Shown: positions 44,915 through 56,260, counted from the stretch's first letter. The stretch is DNA of 64,000 bases from Macrocystis pyrifera (GCA_031763025.1 JASSKH010000001.1:10023102-10087101); one strand, 5' to 3'. Notes: generated from the letters alone by a model not told the origin. Made by a program: numbers and translations.

Positions 44915-47118
44915 TATGTGACAACGAAAATACTGACGGTTGATCAGGTTGGCTGACTAATTGAGCCGTCATTGTATTGACAGCCCACAGCAATTATTAT
45001 AATACTTTCCATTGTAGTCTAAATGAATACAGCACATCAATCAATTTACTACTCGGATACCATGCCTTTCCGAACACACCGGGCAGCTCGTCACTGGTAT
45101 GCGATATGTCATGCTTGCTACCGGTATCTCATTGGGTCCATGTCCCTGGTCTTACATCGGTGGTCTCGCATATTACGGCATGCGCTGCGCGACTTTTCTA
45201 GCTTTGGTGCGTGACTTGAAGTCTAAGTCAATCAGGGCGACACAGCAGCCTACCCCCCCCCATTTTTATTTTTATTTTTTTGCGCTCGAGGAAAAACGTA
45301 CATCAAGAATAATATAGCATTTTCGACTGTGGATACGACATCAGAAAAAGAGAAGGATCACCACGGTTGTGTTTCACCCGCTCCATACCTGTTGCCCTGG
45401 TACTACTCAGGTTGGGCTGCATCGATACATCTAGCCCAAGCCCTCTGGACACAGCAAGCCACACCTTCCTCCGTTGTGTGCAAGCTCATCATCGTCCAGC
45501 TGAAACTATGTCACCCCATGTGACCCGTGCCCCCCGAGGGCTTGCGTAGGCGATCTTTATCTGCTCCAGTTTTTTTTGTCCTTTCCTCTTGTACTTGGCT
45601 TTCAGTCCTCCAGGTGTTATACCTGATACTCGAGCGCAACGCTCGGTTGGTATACAACACAGAAAATGGTACGACCGGAGACATCGAAGAGGGTCAAACG
45701 TGCATCGGACTTTCCATTTGGTGTGCATAATACGACGATTGGTCCATTACTACTGATGTAGTCTACAAGCATCGCGGCAAGAATACTAGTCACCAAAATA
45801 TACGTGGTTTTCTTGGAAGTTCTGTGTTTTCCAGCCGACAATGCACGGTGTTTTCCAGGGGTTCATGGTTCTATAGGGTTACGTACGCCCAAACGGCGTA
45901 AGGCTCAACGTTGAAAGTTTCCGGTATCACCTAACCAGGCAAACGGTACACGAGAGCATGCATGCATTAGTACGTACGGCACCCTTGGCTTGTATCGATA
46001 CCCGTCGATTGCATTCGGTTTTGAAGACAATATGTGGTCAATAGCATGCAGTCGTTTATTAACGAACATGCATGAGTGTGCGATCATGAACAACGAGCGA
46101 ACAGACGAGCACGAGCAACAGGCAAACGGAGCACGAGCAACGAGTATGCCTGCATGCATTGACCAGATAAGTATCTTCAAAGCCTCACGAAACAAACAAG
46201 CAGAGCACCATTGGCAGGGTGAATACATAACAGCATATTGCACGTATCACCATCATACAAGGTAGGCAACAACGAAAACATGTGGATGTATGCATATACT
46301 AAGTAACTAGTATGCAATGAAGTATTATGCAAGATCAAACGTGGGATTATACAAATAATACGATGACATTATTTCACAAGTTTGCAATCGCGCCGATCTC
46401 TTGCACACGTTTTGCGAACACTCCGATCTCCTGCAATGCACTTCGATCTGCCTGGGTTCATCATGTTACAGCAGGGTACAGCTCTCAGACCGTAAAAAGG
46501 ACCTGCGTTCGTTAGATCTCTGAGGCCGGCTTACCTGTTGTTTGGGAGTTCGAGGAAGTGCCTTCAAGCAGTAATGATCGGGTCATGCAGAACGTGGATC
46601 GATGCAATACGATAGATGCGAGCAGTCAGCGTGAACACTCAACGAAGCACCACAGACACGATGACGGGCACGACGGGCATCACAGGGCCCTAGGGGCTGG
46701 GGGTCGATAGGACAGGTATCACAGATCACTTGGCTTTGACTTTCTTTCTTCACTCTTGGTGGTGTTTTTGTAAACACCGGGTGGTCCCGGAACCTCGTTA
46801 CTGGCTCTGTACCCGAGACCGAAGGCGTTCCCACACCGGGGACCCTCCCTGCCCCTATAAGATCCGCCCAGAGGATTTCTAACCAAAGCTTGCCTTCTGC
46901 CTATCGAATAGACCCGACGCGTGACCCTGATCAGGACAGTGGTCTCGCGCCGTATTATCCTCCCCATAGCGCTGGTCACGACAGTCACAGCGCTATGAAC
47001 CTCCCTCCCTGGCGCCACCCGCTGCAGCAGTAACGAAGTAACGTGACGCCACGAGACCCGGCAACGTCAACGCTGCCGCAGTAACGCGAGCATACAACGC
47101 ACTTCAGCCGGGACCAAG
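44915..47118. other. replacement DNA where RT/RNase H/IN core should be
   Basis: No RT or integrase-core motif in any frame. Contains TACTACTGCTGTTTCG-type motifs at the left junction and GCATGC-rich stretches (45950-46160). A typical gypsy element would have about 2.5-3 kb of pol here, so the region was replaced or has decayed beyond recognition. Confidence 0.45.
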
Positions 47119-47590
47119 ATCTAACCGGGTGACCTGATCATGGTGTAAGAAGCGGACTCAACCCTCTGGCACGACGGGGTGCACCGCAAACTCGTACACG
47201 AGAAATGGACGGGACCGTAGAAGGTTTCCGCCATAATCACCCCCGGCCTGTGTTATCACGTCGTTCTCAACGGTAGACAAGTCAGGGAAAAGCGTGCGGC
47301 GGCGTCACACGTCAAGCCTTTTCACGTCAGGCCCACCGAGTTACGACACAATTTCGGCCATGAGAATGCCCACTTCGCCTGGGACGCGGAACTGGGCCTT
47401 GCCACCCCGTCGGTAACGGCACCCCCCCTATACACACTGGTGGATCGCCGGGCATCAACACAAAAAAGTGGGGCTTGGCGTTGGGAATACAAAGGAAGTT
47501 TCCTTAATGGGACGGAATCGGACTGGACCTCGGAGGAGGATGCCCTAGACAGCTTCACGCCGGTGCAGCTGGACGTCTTTCATGCGATGT
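47119..47590 (+). pseudogene. pol: gypsy integrase C-terminal fragment
   Basis: In one frame: PGDLIMV, a TAA (47146), then DSTLWHDGVHRKLVHEKWTG, a TAG (47218) where Trp is expected, then VSAIITPGLCYHVVLNGRQV and HVKPFHVRPTELRH. The GD-x-(V/I)-x-V…KW-x-GP(W)…V…H(V/L)KPFH-x-RP string is the usual C-terminal (GPY/F-type) end of gypsy integrases. The frame ends at TAG 47588. Confidence 0.7.
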
Positions 47591-47884
47591 AGGAGCTGTA
47601 CTAAGGAGAAACTCGCGGTCCCAGGCCACCGACAGTCGCAACCAGGGTGGAAACGCGACGCCCTCGACAGAGCGCACGCCTTGAGCGACGTTCCGGTGGG
47701 CACTGTGGTTTGGAGAGAGTTCGTCGATAAAGAAGGGAAAGCATACCGACACCGCGGCGTCGTCTACGATTACAAGACGCCGTACTATCGGATCCTCCAC
47801 CCCGACGGAGATTGGGAGGAAATCACGAAGACGGAAGTGAACCAGGGAATAGAGAGGGCGTCACAAAGTCTTGTCTGGAGCTAA
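47582..47884 (+). pseudogene. Tudor/chromo-like C-terminal domain of gypsy pol
   Basis: A 100-codon frame overlapping the integrase fragment in another phase. Its second half reads DVPVGTVVWREFVDKEGKAY, GVVYDYKTPYYRILHPDGDW, EEITKTEVNQGI: two short beta-rich repeats ending in Y-x-DGD-x-EE(I/L). I associate such modules with the C-termini of algal gypsy polyproteins, where a chromatin-reader role in targeting is presumed. A frameshift separates it from integrase. Confidence 0.55.
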
Positions 47885-48057
47885 GGAGCAGGGGGGGGGA
47901 CCCAAGGGGGCGGAACTTTGAGATTGTTCGGATTCCTTTTTCCCTTTCCCCAGACGCCCTGGGAATTTTGTTTTTTTCTATTGCTATCTTGACGAATATT
48001 TTTCTGCTCTTCGGGTTTACTTTTACGATTCGTTGTCTCTGTCTGAAGACATCGAAC

Positions 48058-48066
48058 GTGGGGGGA
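48058..48066 (+). promoter_or_regulatory. gypsy polypurine tract
   Basis: GTGGGGGGA immediately precedes the 3' LTR start TGTCACGG, as expected for plus-strand priming. Confidence 0.75.
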
Positions 48067-48508
48067 TGTCACGGCGCGCAGGGGACATTTCACCATTTTA
48101 TTTGTGAACCCGGAGTTGTAGTACCTCAGAGGGAAAGCATAGAAGGGGATCGACTAAACGTGCGTGGGGCTTTGGGAGAGCTGGGTATGTCAATCACTGG
48201 AAGGCACGGACTTGAATTAAAATCTGCGATCTTGTGAACACCTGGCACGAACCGCCTGGCACGAAACGCTCGCTCTGAACGCACGAAATACTTGCCTAAA
48301 CGCTCGGAACCTCATCTGCACGCTCGTGAGTCACCCGCCTGACCTACCCCCACGCTTGCCTTGATCCCCCGGAGCATCCAACAGGTCAGACCGTAGAAGG
48401 TAGAAATACGCGCTTATATGCGTTGTATAAATAGGATGTCTCACGCAATAATAGGACAATACACAGGTGTACAAAATCGTGATGCGCATAGGGTCGCTTC
48501 CCGTAACA
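48067..48508 (+). mobile_element. Ty3/gypsy 3' LTR
   Basis: 442 bp, TGTCACGGCGCGCAGGGG to CCCGTAACA. Matches the 5' LTR with scattered changes and a short duplication of CCTGGCACGAA. TATAAATAG at 48426-48434. Followed by GAAA (48509-48512), the same four bases that precede the 5' LTR. Confidence 0.88.
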
Positions 48509-49609
48509 GAAAGAACGCGTACAAAGAACATGACACATAGATAGGCAAGCTGGAGCATGGCCGCCCTCTGTGCATCTATAGGATGTGTTCGTTGCCTGAA
48601 CTAACCAGAAAAAAACTGTGCATGGCGTTTCGAAAGTTTGTTCAGTCCTGTGCGGCAGAACGATAGGCGTTGGTAAACTCCTGAGGGATAGACGCTTTTA
48701 CACGGCTGTTCAAGGGCAATTGAACAACCACATTGGTGGGTGGTGATGCTTGCACGGAACGAACGCCGATTTTACTGCGGTACTATGATACTGCTGTAGA
48801 TGACATACATCCACCTTTTTCGATAGCATCCACAGACAAGTACAAAAACTATATATATATACAGAGCGCAGCGTGCACAAACTTCTATGCCCTTCATTTG
48901 TGCCCATGTTAATAGACGCGTAAACAGAGCACCCAGTGCTTTGAACGATGATACCAACGCTCTCAATTGTAGTGCGTACGACTTATTAGAACACGGCGCG
49001 GCAATATAACCAGGTTAATTTCAAATGGATCGATTCACGATGACGTGGCTAACGATCGATGTACTTGTGGAAACATGCTGTACAGTGGCATTACAGTCCG
49101 AGCTCATGCTATAAATAAGCCACCGCCGTAGTTGTCCTGGTCTAAACGGGGCGCGCGCGACGAACATCGTGCGATGTCGTCAAATGCGGCTTTACAACAC
49201 CAGTCTGTCTGACTATTCTGACAGCAGTGCACCAGGATGACCAGGATACCACACACAGCAGTATCTACTACTATTAATACTGATGTAATGGCCCGTTCTG
49301 GATACACGCGAAATAAGGCTTATTTGCGACATCAGCCTGGGTGCACTAGGATACGCTATATCTCCTCGTGTACTGGCCCGTTTAGACTACACGATAGCTT
49401 CAATGGTAGCCCTACACAATGCTGAGACTCTACTGGTAGTACGTTGCTGATCCGGAGCGTGTGCGGCGACCACGTCGCGGTGTCGCAAATACGGTATTTG
49501 CGACAGCCAGAAGGTTTTGCGGGATGTACCAGGATACTCCATATCTCCTCGAGTACTGGCCCGTTTTGGCTACACGATGGCCTCAATGGTTGCCCGATAC
49601 CATGCTGAG

Positions 49610-49839
49610 GAGTAGGTTTCGCAATCATGGAGAAGGGATCTTTAGGGGTGTTTTTGACTTGAAAATTGCGTAGCGCGGTCTGCACTTCGGAATTGTCGTC
49701 TGCACTTGAGAAATTTCCTGGTTCGATGCAAACTAAACGCGGCGCAGCCGCGTTTATGGCCAGTTTTGGCCCGTTTTGGCTGTGGTTTGGGGTCAGGGTT
49801 AGGGTTAGGGTTAGGGTTAGGGTTAGTGCTAGGGGACCT
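49610..49839 (+). mobile_element. 230-bp insertion ending in telomeric repeats
   Basis: CATGCTGAG occurs directly on both sides (49601-49609 and 49840-49848) and only once at the same place in sister units, so it is a 9-bp target duplication. The insert contains a short hairpin, AAACGCGGC…GCCGCGTTT (near 49734), and a B-box-like GGTTCGATGC (49721). It closes with the TTAGGG array. Confidence 0.65.
49790..49827 (+). repeat. interstitial telomeric repeat (TTAGGG)n
   Basis: About five consecutive GGGTTA units with one variant GGGTCA first. TTAGGG is a common telomere repeat in eukaryotes including many stramenopiles. Too short to be a chromosome end here. Confidence 0.9.
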
Positions 49840-50410
49840 CATGCTGAGACTCTACTGATAGCGCTTGGCCGATCCGCAGCGTGTGGCAGCCACGTCGCGT
49901 TGTCGCAAATACGGTATTTTCGACACCGATCTGAACGTTTTGCGGGTGCACCAGAATGCCAGATATCTCTTCGAGTCCTGGCCCGTTTCAGCAATGCGAT
50001 AGCTTCAATGATGGCCCTGCACCATGCCAACACATCCCTGGCGGTTAGGAGACAATCTGCGGTATGTGCCGCGAACGTAAGCAGCTTATTTGCGACACCT
50101 TGTCGCAAATAAGAAATTACGACGCCGGTGTCGCAAATAGCATTCCTCTTTATATTGTAGTTGAGAGAATATACCTGCAGGCATGTTACGGTAGTTCCGT
50201 TTGCACATTTAATTTCATCTTGTGTGCGTGTGTGCTTTTTTCGTCTCGTGCTCGTATATTTTTGAGGCAGCCAAATTTCGATTTTCACGGGTTTTCGGAT
50301 CTTCCTAGGGTCCCAGCACCTTTCTTTGTGTGACCACGGACTCCTTTGTTTGAGCAGAGTTAATGATTGAGAACAACAACGACAACAACAACAACAGAGA
50401 CCCTGCGTTT

Positions 50411-50571
50411 CAAATATAAAATCTTCGAGGAAACTTCCGTTTATTTATTTTTTTTCGATTCGGAAATGCTGCCTGACCAAAACAATTACATAAATTGACC
50501 CCAATTTCAATTTTACTAATTCGTACTGGAAATAGAGTGAATTATTTATTTTCCGTCTTCGGGCACACGAA
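50411..50571 (-). mobile_element. element H, single copy
   Basis: The complement of this stretch starts CGTGTGCCCGAAGACGGAAA. It runs through GAATAAATAATTC-type sequence, CTATTTCCAGTACGAA and TTGGGGTCAATTTATG to CTTCGAGGA. It matches the tandem units at 60838-61633. Confidence 0.7.
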
Positions 50572-51371
50572 CATAATACAACAACTGGATACAACAGGCG
50601 CGCCGCACACACCCTATGCAAAAAAAAAAAAACAGATTTCGAAATTTTGTAAATCTTTGAAATAGTGTCGGTCTTGATTCCGTTGATTAATCTCAAAATA
50701 CAAATTCGTCGGCTGTCGCACTCAATCGAGTGGAACCGGTCCCTCGGTAGCCTCCAGATCTCTTTTTGTGCCTGGAACACGACAGCAGCTCCAGCAGGCA
50801 GCAGTAGTGCCTACAGAAACAAAGTGGCATAATATTATACCGCCGCCCTCGTACAAAGTCGAACTCAAGTATCGATACTATGTGAACGTCCACAAGTAGA
50901 AACTAGGGCTATTGCCAAAATCAGTTATACCTGATCCGTTTGAGCCAAAATCAGGTACATCCTAAAACCAAGTAAAAAACGTGCGCCACGAGCGGTGTGA
51001 TGCCCACGACGATCCGGTAAAAAAAGAATGCGTGCTACATGGCTTCCAAAATCTGAATCGTTTTGTTTTCTTCAGGGTGTGGGTACCACGGGCTCCACTT
51101 GGACCTGCAGAGAGTCACTATTAATATGCTTCATTTGTTTCGCCATGGCGGGAGCGCCAGGAGAATTTACTCTGACACCCCCCCGCCGTTGACAGCTTAA
51201 AAGCTTCCAGACCGTCCTCGCGGAACCGCCCGTTCGGCACGAAAACATCTTGCCGCACCAAACCTGAGACGACCTCGACGCGGGGTGGTGAGACGAAATG
51301 CCGTGTGGCCATGGTGCTGTAAAGACTAGACTGCCATGAACATAGAAAACAACAGGGTACACACAAACAAT
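50572..51371. other. mostly unassigned DNA
   Basis: A minus frame at 50640-50780 contains EIWRLPRDRFHSIECDSRRI and might be a captured exon; no family recognised. At 50907-50990 a short dispersed repeat occurs, described separately. Confidence 0.35.
50907..50990 (+). repeat. dispersed repeat, copy 1
   Basis: TAGGGCTATTGCCAAAATCA and the following ACCTGATCC…AGGTACA…TAAAAAACG recur at 54463-54543 (TAGGGCCGTTGCCAAAATCA). Identity unknown. Confidence 0.55.
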
Positions 51372-51562
51372 TAACTGAGTTAGCTGCATTCGATGAAATT
51401 CGACCAGCAATGGGAACGCTGAACCCTATGCGCAACAAAACAAAGGTACGTACCGAGGGGGGGAATGGACGACACCTGTGATCACGGCTTGTCCAGAAGA
51501 CAGGTGAGGATAAAACCTCTTGCGACTTCGGCTGGAAAGTAAAAGTGATGATGAAAAAAAAA
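51372..51562 (+). mobile_element. tRNA-derived SINE, copy 3 (body only)
   Basis: TTCGATGAAATTCGACCAGCA, CGCTGAACCCTATGCGCAA, GGCTTGTCCAGAAGACAGG and GAAAGTAAAAGTGATGATG match the minus strand of the SINEs at 28.4-29.1 kb. It ends in an A run at 51553-51562. The tRNA head is missing. Confidence 0.65.
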
Positions 51563-51900
51563 ACGTCTTGCAAGAGAGGATGAGAACAATCCGACGTCAA
51601 AAATTCGAAATCGAAATCGAAATCGAAATGGAAATCCAAAACACCAAAAAGAAAGAGAGAGAAACAATGCTAAACAAGGAAGAATCAGGGAAGAAAACAC
51701 AAAAAAGAACACGTAGATTTTCGCAGATGTTCAGCGCGGGGGGTGTTGAACAGAGGCCGAAATGTATGCTGTGTTCCAGCTCCACGCATTTCTTATATAA
51801 ACCCGACCAATACAACAAAGGTGAAGAGTACACGCACTTGTGGAATGAGCACGCCAACCTCGCTCCTTGGCCGTGCAGTCAAAAATTAGTTGCTTCGTGA
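51563..51900 (+). CDS. possible zinc-finger exon
   Basis: The frame that passes through the SINE tail continues as a Glu/Lys-rich helix, KRTRRFSQMFSAGGVEQRPK, CMLCSSSTHFLYKPDQYNKG and EEYTHLWNEHANLAPWP, ending at 51900. C-x2-C then H-x4-H at about 30 residues recalls BED-type fingers of hAT transposases, though the usual aromatic residues are not clearly placed. No further transposase domain is seen. Uncertain. Confidence 0.3.
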
Positions 51901-52535
51901 TCACAGGCAAACGATTTCAGAGAAATGAGCTTCGTGATAACTCTTTTAGTAAGACTGACTGCAATCCCGTTTTGGGACAAACTACTAAATTTTTGACTGG
52001 ATTGTCCTCACAACGGGACTGCAGTCCTAAACGCATCATCTTCCAATTGACCAATAGCAATGCCGCGGCAAGGATAAAGGATCACATCACAGCAAGGAGA
52101 AAGCAGGCGCTTGGGGTTTACAGCACAAGCCTCAAAACGAAACACCAGGTACACGAGAGGACCTGCTGAGGGCAAAGTGGCGCTAAGCTCTCCCTTCGTA
52201 GTGAGGAGAGAATTTCACTGAGAGCCTTGGGAGACCTAGATCAACAGGTATGCCTCCTGCCCCTGTGTTGTGCTACGCATTTCGGTTGGTTGATCTTTGT
52301 TTCCCCGACTCTACGCAGCAGCATGACGCCAGTACCAGGTACAGCAAGCAGCGGCAATAGTCTGCCCAAAAATACGGTTGCTGCCTCGCAGAGCCCCCTA
52401 CATAGAGAGTAGTACCACGTATTGCCCTTCCTTGTACAACCCGCACAGCTTAATGCCGGACATATTCACGTGGGAGCGCTTTGATTACTGGGATATTGTC
52501 CTACGTAGGCTTTCCCCTGAGCGGCAGACTCCCTC
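51901..52535. other. unassigned DNA upstream of LINE
   Basis: Open frame 51867-52169 has no domain. Near 52335 a GTACCAGGTAC palindrome. Possibly degraded LINE sequence. Confidence 0.35.
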
Positions 52536-53080
52536 GTGATATCCCTGACTCTTGTGTATCCCGCCGTACTGGTACGCTTCAGTAAATATGAGGTCATTCA
52601 TAGGGATTTAGTTCAACTCAATGATGCTGTAGTAGTCGGAACAGAGGGGCAGGAGCCGGTTGGCCTGCGTGCGAAGGACGTTTGGAGCATGTTGTACGCC
52701 GATGGCACAGGAATTGCCTTGATGTTGGCTGAAGGACTCACCAAAATGATGACAGTTATCGTGACCGGCTTCGAAGCAGCAGGCATCACCACATCAGACA
52801 AACGCCGGCGGAGACAACCCTCACCCCGCCGCTCTCGTCATCGAAGCAGCAGGCCAGAGTATAAACAGACGGTCCAGATCTTTTTATATCCGGGACCCAT
52901 TATGCACTAAAAAGCTGATCCCTCGATCGAAATCGACCGACGGATCCGTCTCATGCGGGCATACCTCGCGCGGGTCGGTCCGGAAGTTTGTGATAAGACG
53001 ACCGCCTCGCCAAGTCTGAAAGTCCCCATGAATGCTGAAGCAGCTGGGAGGCCGACGCTGATTGAGACCTTGCTGTTTTT
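52536..53080 (+). pseudogene. LINE reverse transcriptase fragment
   Basis: Frame 1 reads HRDLVQLNDAVVVGTEGQEP, then DVWSMLYADGTGIALMLAEG, LTKMMTVIVTGFEAAGITTS. This is the RT palm region of a non-LTR retrotransposon, with the catalytic YADD changed to YADG. After frame changes, YKQTVQIFLYPG, KADPSIEIDRRIRLMRAYLA and ETLLF correspond to the following thumb region in the same family. A poly-T run (about 53079-53096) follows. The endonuclease and 5' pol are missing. The active-site change and frameshifts make it inactive. The wording of the motifs resembles LINEs I know from stramenopile algae (recall, not a search). Confidence 0.7.
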
Positions 53081-53405
53081 TTTTTTTTTTTTTGCCCCAT
53101 GCTATTTATCGTCTTCGTTCCTTTTTCCCTCTCTTTCCTGGTCGTAACTCAGATCCGGGGTCACAAAACATGGTTTTGTCCCTCATCCACACCGCGTTTC
53201 TTCTCTCCTTGCATTCATATACGCTGTTTAGTCTTCAGCCCTTTCCTCCTTCGTTCTTGTAGCATTGGATTGCGCCTACCCAAGCTACTATCAGTTGATT
53301 CAGTCCTTCATTTATGTTTGCAAAATATACTCACAAATCCAACCCAATACGTGGGGATTCGAACTTTAACATCAATTCTTGACAGCATTCAGGGTAGCAC
53401 TTTTA

Positions 53406-53510
53406 CGAGAGACCATAGTAAATAGGACCCAATATTGTTACTGGTGTAGTGAAAATAGGGAATATATAGGTTTTGAGCGTGCCGTAGGTCCTTTTTACTA
53501 CGGTCCTCCG
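53406..53510 (-). mobile_element. TA-flanked MITE, copy 2 (105 bp)
   Basis: Ends CGAGAGACCATAGTAAATAG and, opposite strand, CGGAGGACCGTAGTAAAAAG; TA on both sides (53404-53405, 53511-53512). Its interior aligns with the 9834-9928 copy in inverted orientation (GGACCTACGG…AAAAC…ATATAT). Confidence 0.7.
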
Positions 53511-55664
53511 TAATAGCCCACCTGGGCAACAGGCGGCATGGGCGTGACGTGGACTCCCAGAGCGGAACAGTCTACTGAGCTTCGGGCGACTAATAACCAA
53601 ACCCTCTTGACGTCATTTTCTTCCTGCACCGACTTCGTACCGACCGCACCACGCTCTCGCACGCGAATGCTCTCAAGATAACACGTTGCGAGAGCATTAG
53701 GACGACCATCCGTAAAACGACGGCTCATTATTTCGTTTGCCGTGGAACGGCACCGCAAGTAGCGAGTACTAAGTTGGGTAATGTTCGGGGCGATGGCTGG
53801 TGGGGAAAACCCGAGACCTGGCGGATATTTCAACACTTCGCGTCACAAAGTCGAGTTTTTTCCCCCCCTAAATTCGGGCCGTTTTTTTTCTCGAAAGTGA
53901 CCTTTTAAAAAAATTAGGATAGAAAAACTTGGGGTTTTTCTAAATTCTAAATTCCCCCCCCCCCCTACATCCGGGCCGTGTTTTCTCGATCGTGACCGAC
54001 TTTTTTTTTTTTAATGACACCGGTTTTGAGTTCCTCTCAACCCCATGGTTCTTGGGTTACACAGCTCTAAAAGATGAGCGAGAAAAAGTGGGGGTCACAA
54101 GATGTCACATCTTAACCGGATGGACTATACGAGCAGGGGATAGCAGCAACACGAACAGAGGAAAGAGGAGCGGCACGAGCTCCCTCGCTGTTGTCGTAGC
54201 TGCTACGCCAGAGCGAGCTAGTTACTCGTTTATTGTACCCGTGCTAAAACTATAGGTTACTATGTCCACCGAGAGAATCAATTGAGACATAATCTCGGCA
54301 CAGGAAACGACGCTACTCGTGAAGTACGACGTATTTTATACTGGTCGTAGGGTAAATAAGAGCACCAAGTTTTTTGCTTTTTGGGTATTATACACATACC
54401 ACTCTCGAGGACAATATAAGGCCGTTTGGAGTCTCATATTAAAATTAAACTCAACTACGATAGGGCCGTTGCCAAAATCAGGTAAACCTGATCCATTTAC
54501 ACTTTAGTTCAAAGTCAGGTACACACTCATCTAAAAAACGAAAAATTAAAGAGCCAGGAACGACGTAATTTCGCACGGGCGTCACAAACACGTGTTAAAT
54601 CTCAGAAAGAAAAAGCGAATTTTAGCGCTGCAATGCAATTAAATACCGTTTTCATCGTTATTTTAAATTTGAGTATGAAATTTTGTTTTGGGCTATATAT
54701 ATCTCTGGGCAACGAAGTGAGCAATGAAACTGATGATATCAATCTTCTCCTTGTGTCCCCAGTAACGTCTCCAGAAAATTCGCCTTAATCGGGAACGACG
54801 AGTTTATTACCGAATTTAGTGTAACAAATTGGTGCTTTCCAAATGTTTTCACCGGTATCTCGTCGAGTTCGAGTCGAATTATGAAAATGTCATAATATTT
54901 CTAATGCTTTTTTTTTCGCACGTATGTGATGTCAATACACCGCCGTTCTTGCTATCTTGCCTCCCGTCTAGTCTTCTTGTGGCGTCTTTATCTTGGTCCA
55001 TCAGCTGGACATATCAAACGACTCTTCCCATTAGCAAACAGCAACCTTGACCTCGGGACTCGGCCCCGAGAGCGTAGTTGCTTCGTGTTTCTTTCTTTTC
55101 TTTTCTCCTCCATTTCTTCTTTATTTTCTCCGCTTGTGTCTTTCTTCTTTCATCTATTTTTTTGCGGGTGTTGTAGATATAATACCAAAGATACAAGGGA
55201 GGCTTCGCCGCGGCGGGCTGACGCCGCCTGCGGCTCCGCGCATGCCCGTAACGGCTAAGGGCGTACCGGTGTGCAACTCGAGGCTGGTAGTACAACCGTA
55301 CTGCCAAGGGGTGCACTATAAAAACAAGTTTAAGTGAAGCGAAAGAAAACGCTGCGAGCACGAGGAAAACAAACGTTGACATCCGCCATCCGGCCGAACA
55401 TCACATTACTCGTTCGTATACAGCAGCAAGCAGCACTACAAAGTACAATGTACGAGACGTTCGGCGTCCGTACTGTATACTTCCTGTACATATAGATACC
55501 AAATAATTAGTTGAGCAGCAGTCGATCGAGTTAATCGAAGGTACGAAGCGCCGGCGATTACATTGGTGCAGCAAGTTCAGCAGCAGCAGGCAGCAGCATA
55601 GCGTACGTGTACATATCATACGAAAATTACGCTGGCACGAGATCTCCGCCGAGACGCCATATAG
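53511..55664. other. unassigned DNA
   Basis: No gene supported. Two similar segments at about 53865-53908 and 53954-53998 share CCCCCTA(A/C)AT(T/C)CGGGCCG and CTCGA…GTGACC. At 54463-54543 is the second copy of the TAGGGC…CCAAAATCA repeat. 55060-55170 is T/C-rich. Confidence 0.4.
54463..54543 (+). repeat. dispersed repeat, copy 2
   Basis: Counterpart of 50907-50990, with TCAGGTAAACCTGATCC and CTAAAAAACG conserved. Confidence 0.55.
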
Positions 55665-55929
55665 ATACAACTATAATTACGATTTTTGAGGTCGTTGTCA
55701 CTTGCTAGCTCTTGGCAGACAGACCGACTGATAGACAGCTCTTCGCAAACAGCCCTTCTTCTTTCTTCTTCGCCAAACAGCCAAACAACCTTTCTTCTTT
55801 CTTCTTCCGCAAACTGCCAACCAATAGACAGCTCTTCGCACGGCGCCTAAAAGAGGCGTCTCGCCTTCGACGAACGGCATAGATAGGTAGGTGCAGCTGT
55901 CGGCGGCCAAGCTGCTGCTGTCGGTGGCG

Positions 55930-56260
55930 AAGCTGCTGGTGCTGCAACCCCCGCCTCTCCATTCTCCACGCCCCCTAAGCTCACCTCCCCCTCGTCGAGA
56001 GGCGCGTGGTCCTCGCCCTCTGGCAAGAGAGCGGCAACGACAAAGACCGACCTGGTGCCGGCTGTTGTTTGCGACCAGTGCACGGACCAGCACTTGGTCA
56101 AGAACTCCGCGTCTGGTGTGGCAAAAACGTGGCCTTCGCCACCTGCAAGGATCTCACGTGCGCTGGTAGCGGGATCATCCTGACAGGGCAACCGACTGCG
56201 AGTTCTGTGCTCGCCCGATCAAGGAAGGGACTGTCTCGTACCCCCTCGAGACTGCTGACG
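55930..56260 (+). pseudogene. element E gene exon 1, copy 3
   Basis: Encodes the same Ser/Pro-rich start and CDQCTDQHLVKNSASG block as the other copies. Small indels near 56117 (GTG repeated) and after the last Cys shift the frame. A GTGAGT donor-like site is at 56264-56269. Confidence 0.45.

Larger units (their letters stand above)
48509..50148. mobile_element. TIR element copy II, right part
   Basis: 48509-49080 matches 30724-31240 of copy I. 49290-50148 is the right arm with GTGTCGCAAATA units, ending CGCAAATAGCATTCCTC. With 21982-22535 it makes one element interrupted by the 26-kb gypsy insertion. A 230-bp insertion (49610-49839) lies in the arm. Confidence 0.75.

Noticed and set aside
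49790..49827. Chromosome end
   Set aside because: Only about five TTAGGG units, with unrelated sequence continuing on both sides inside a repeat unit.
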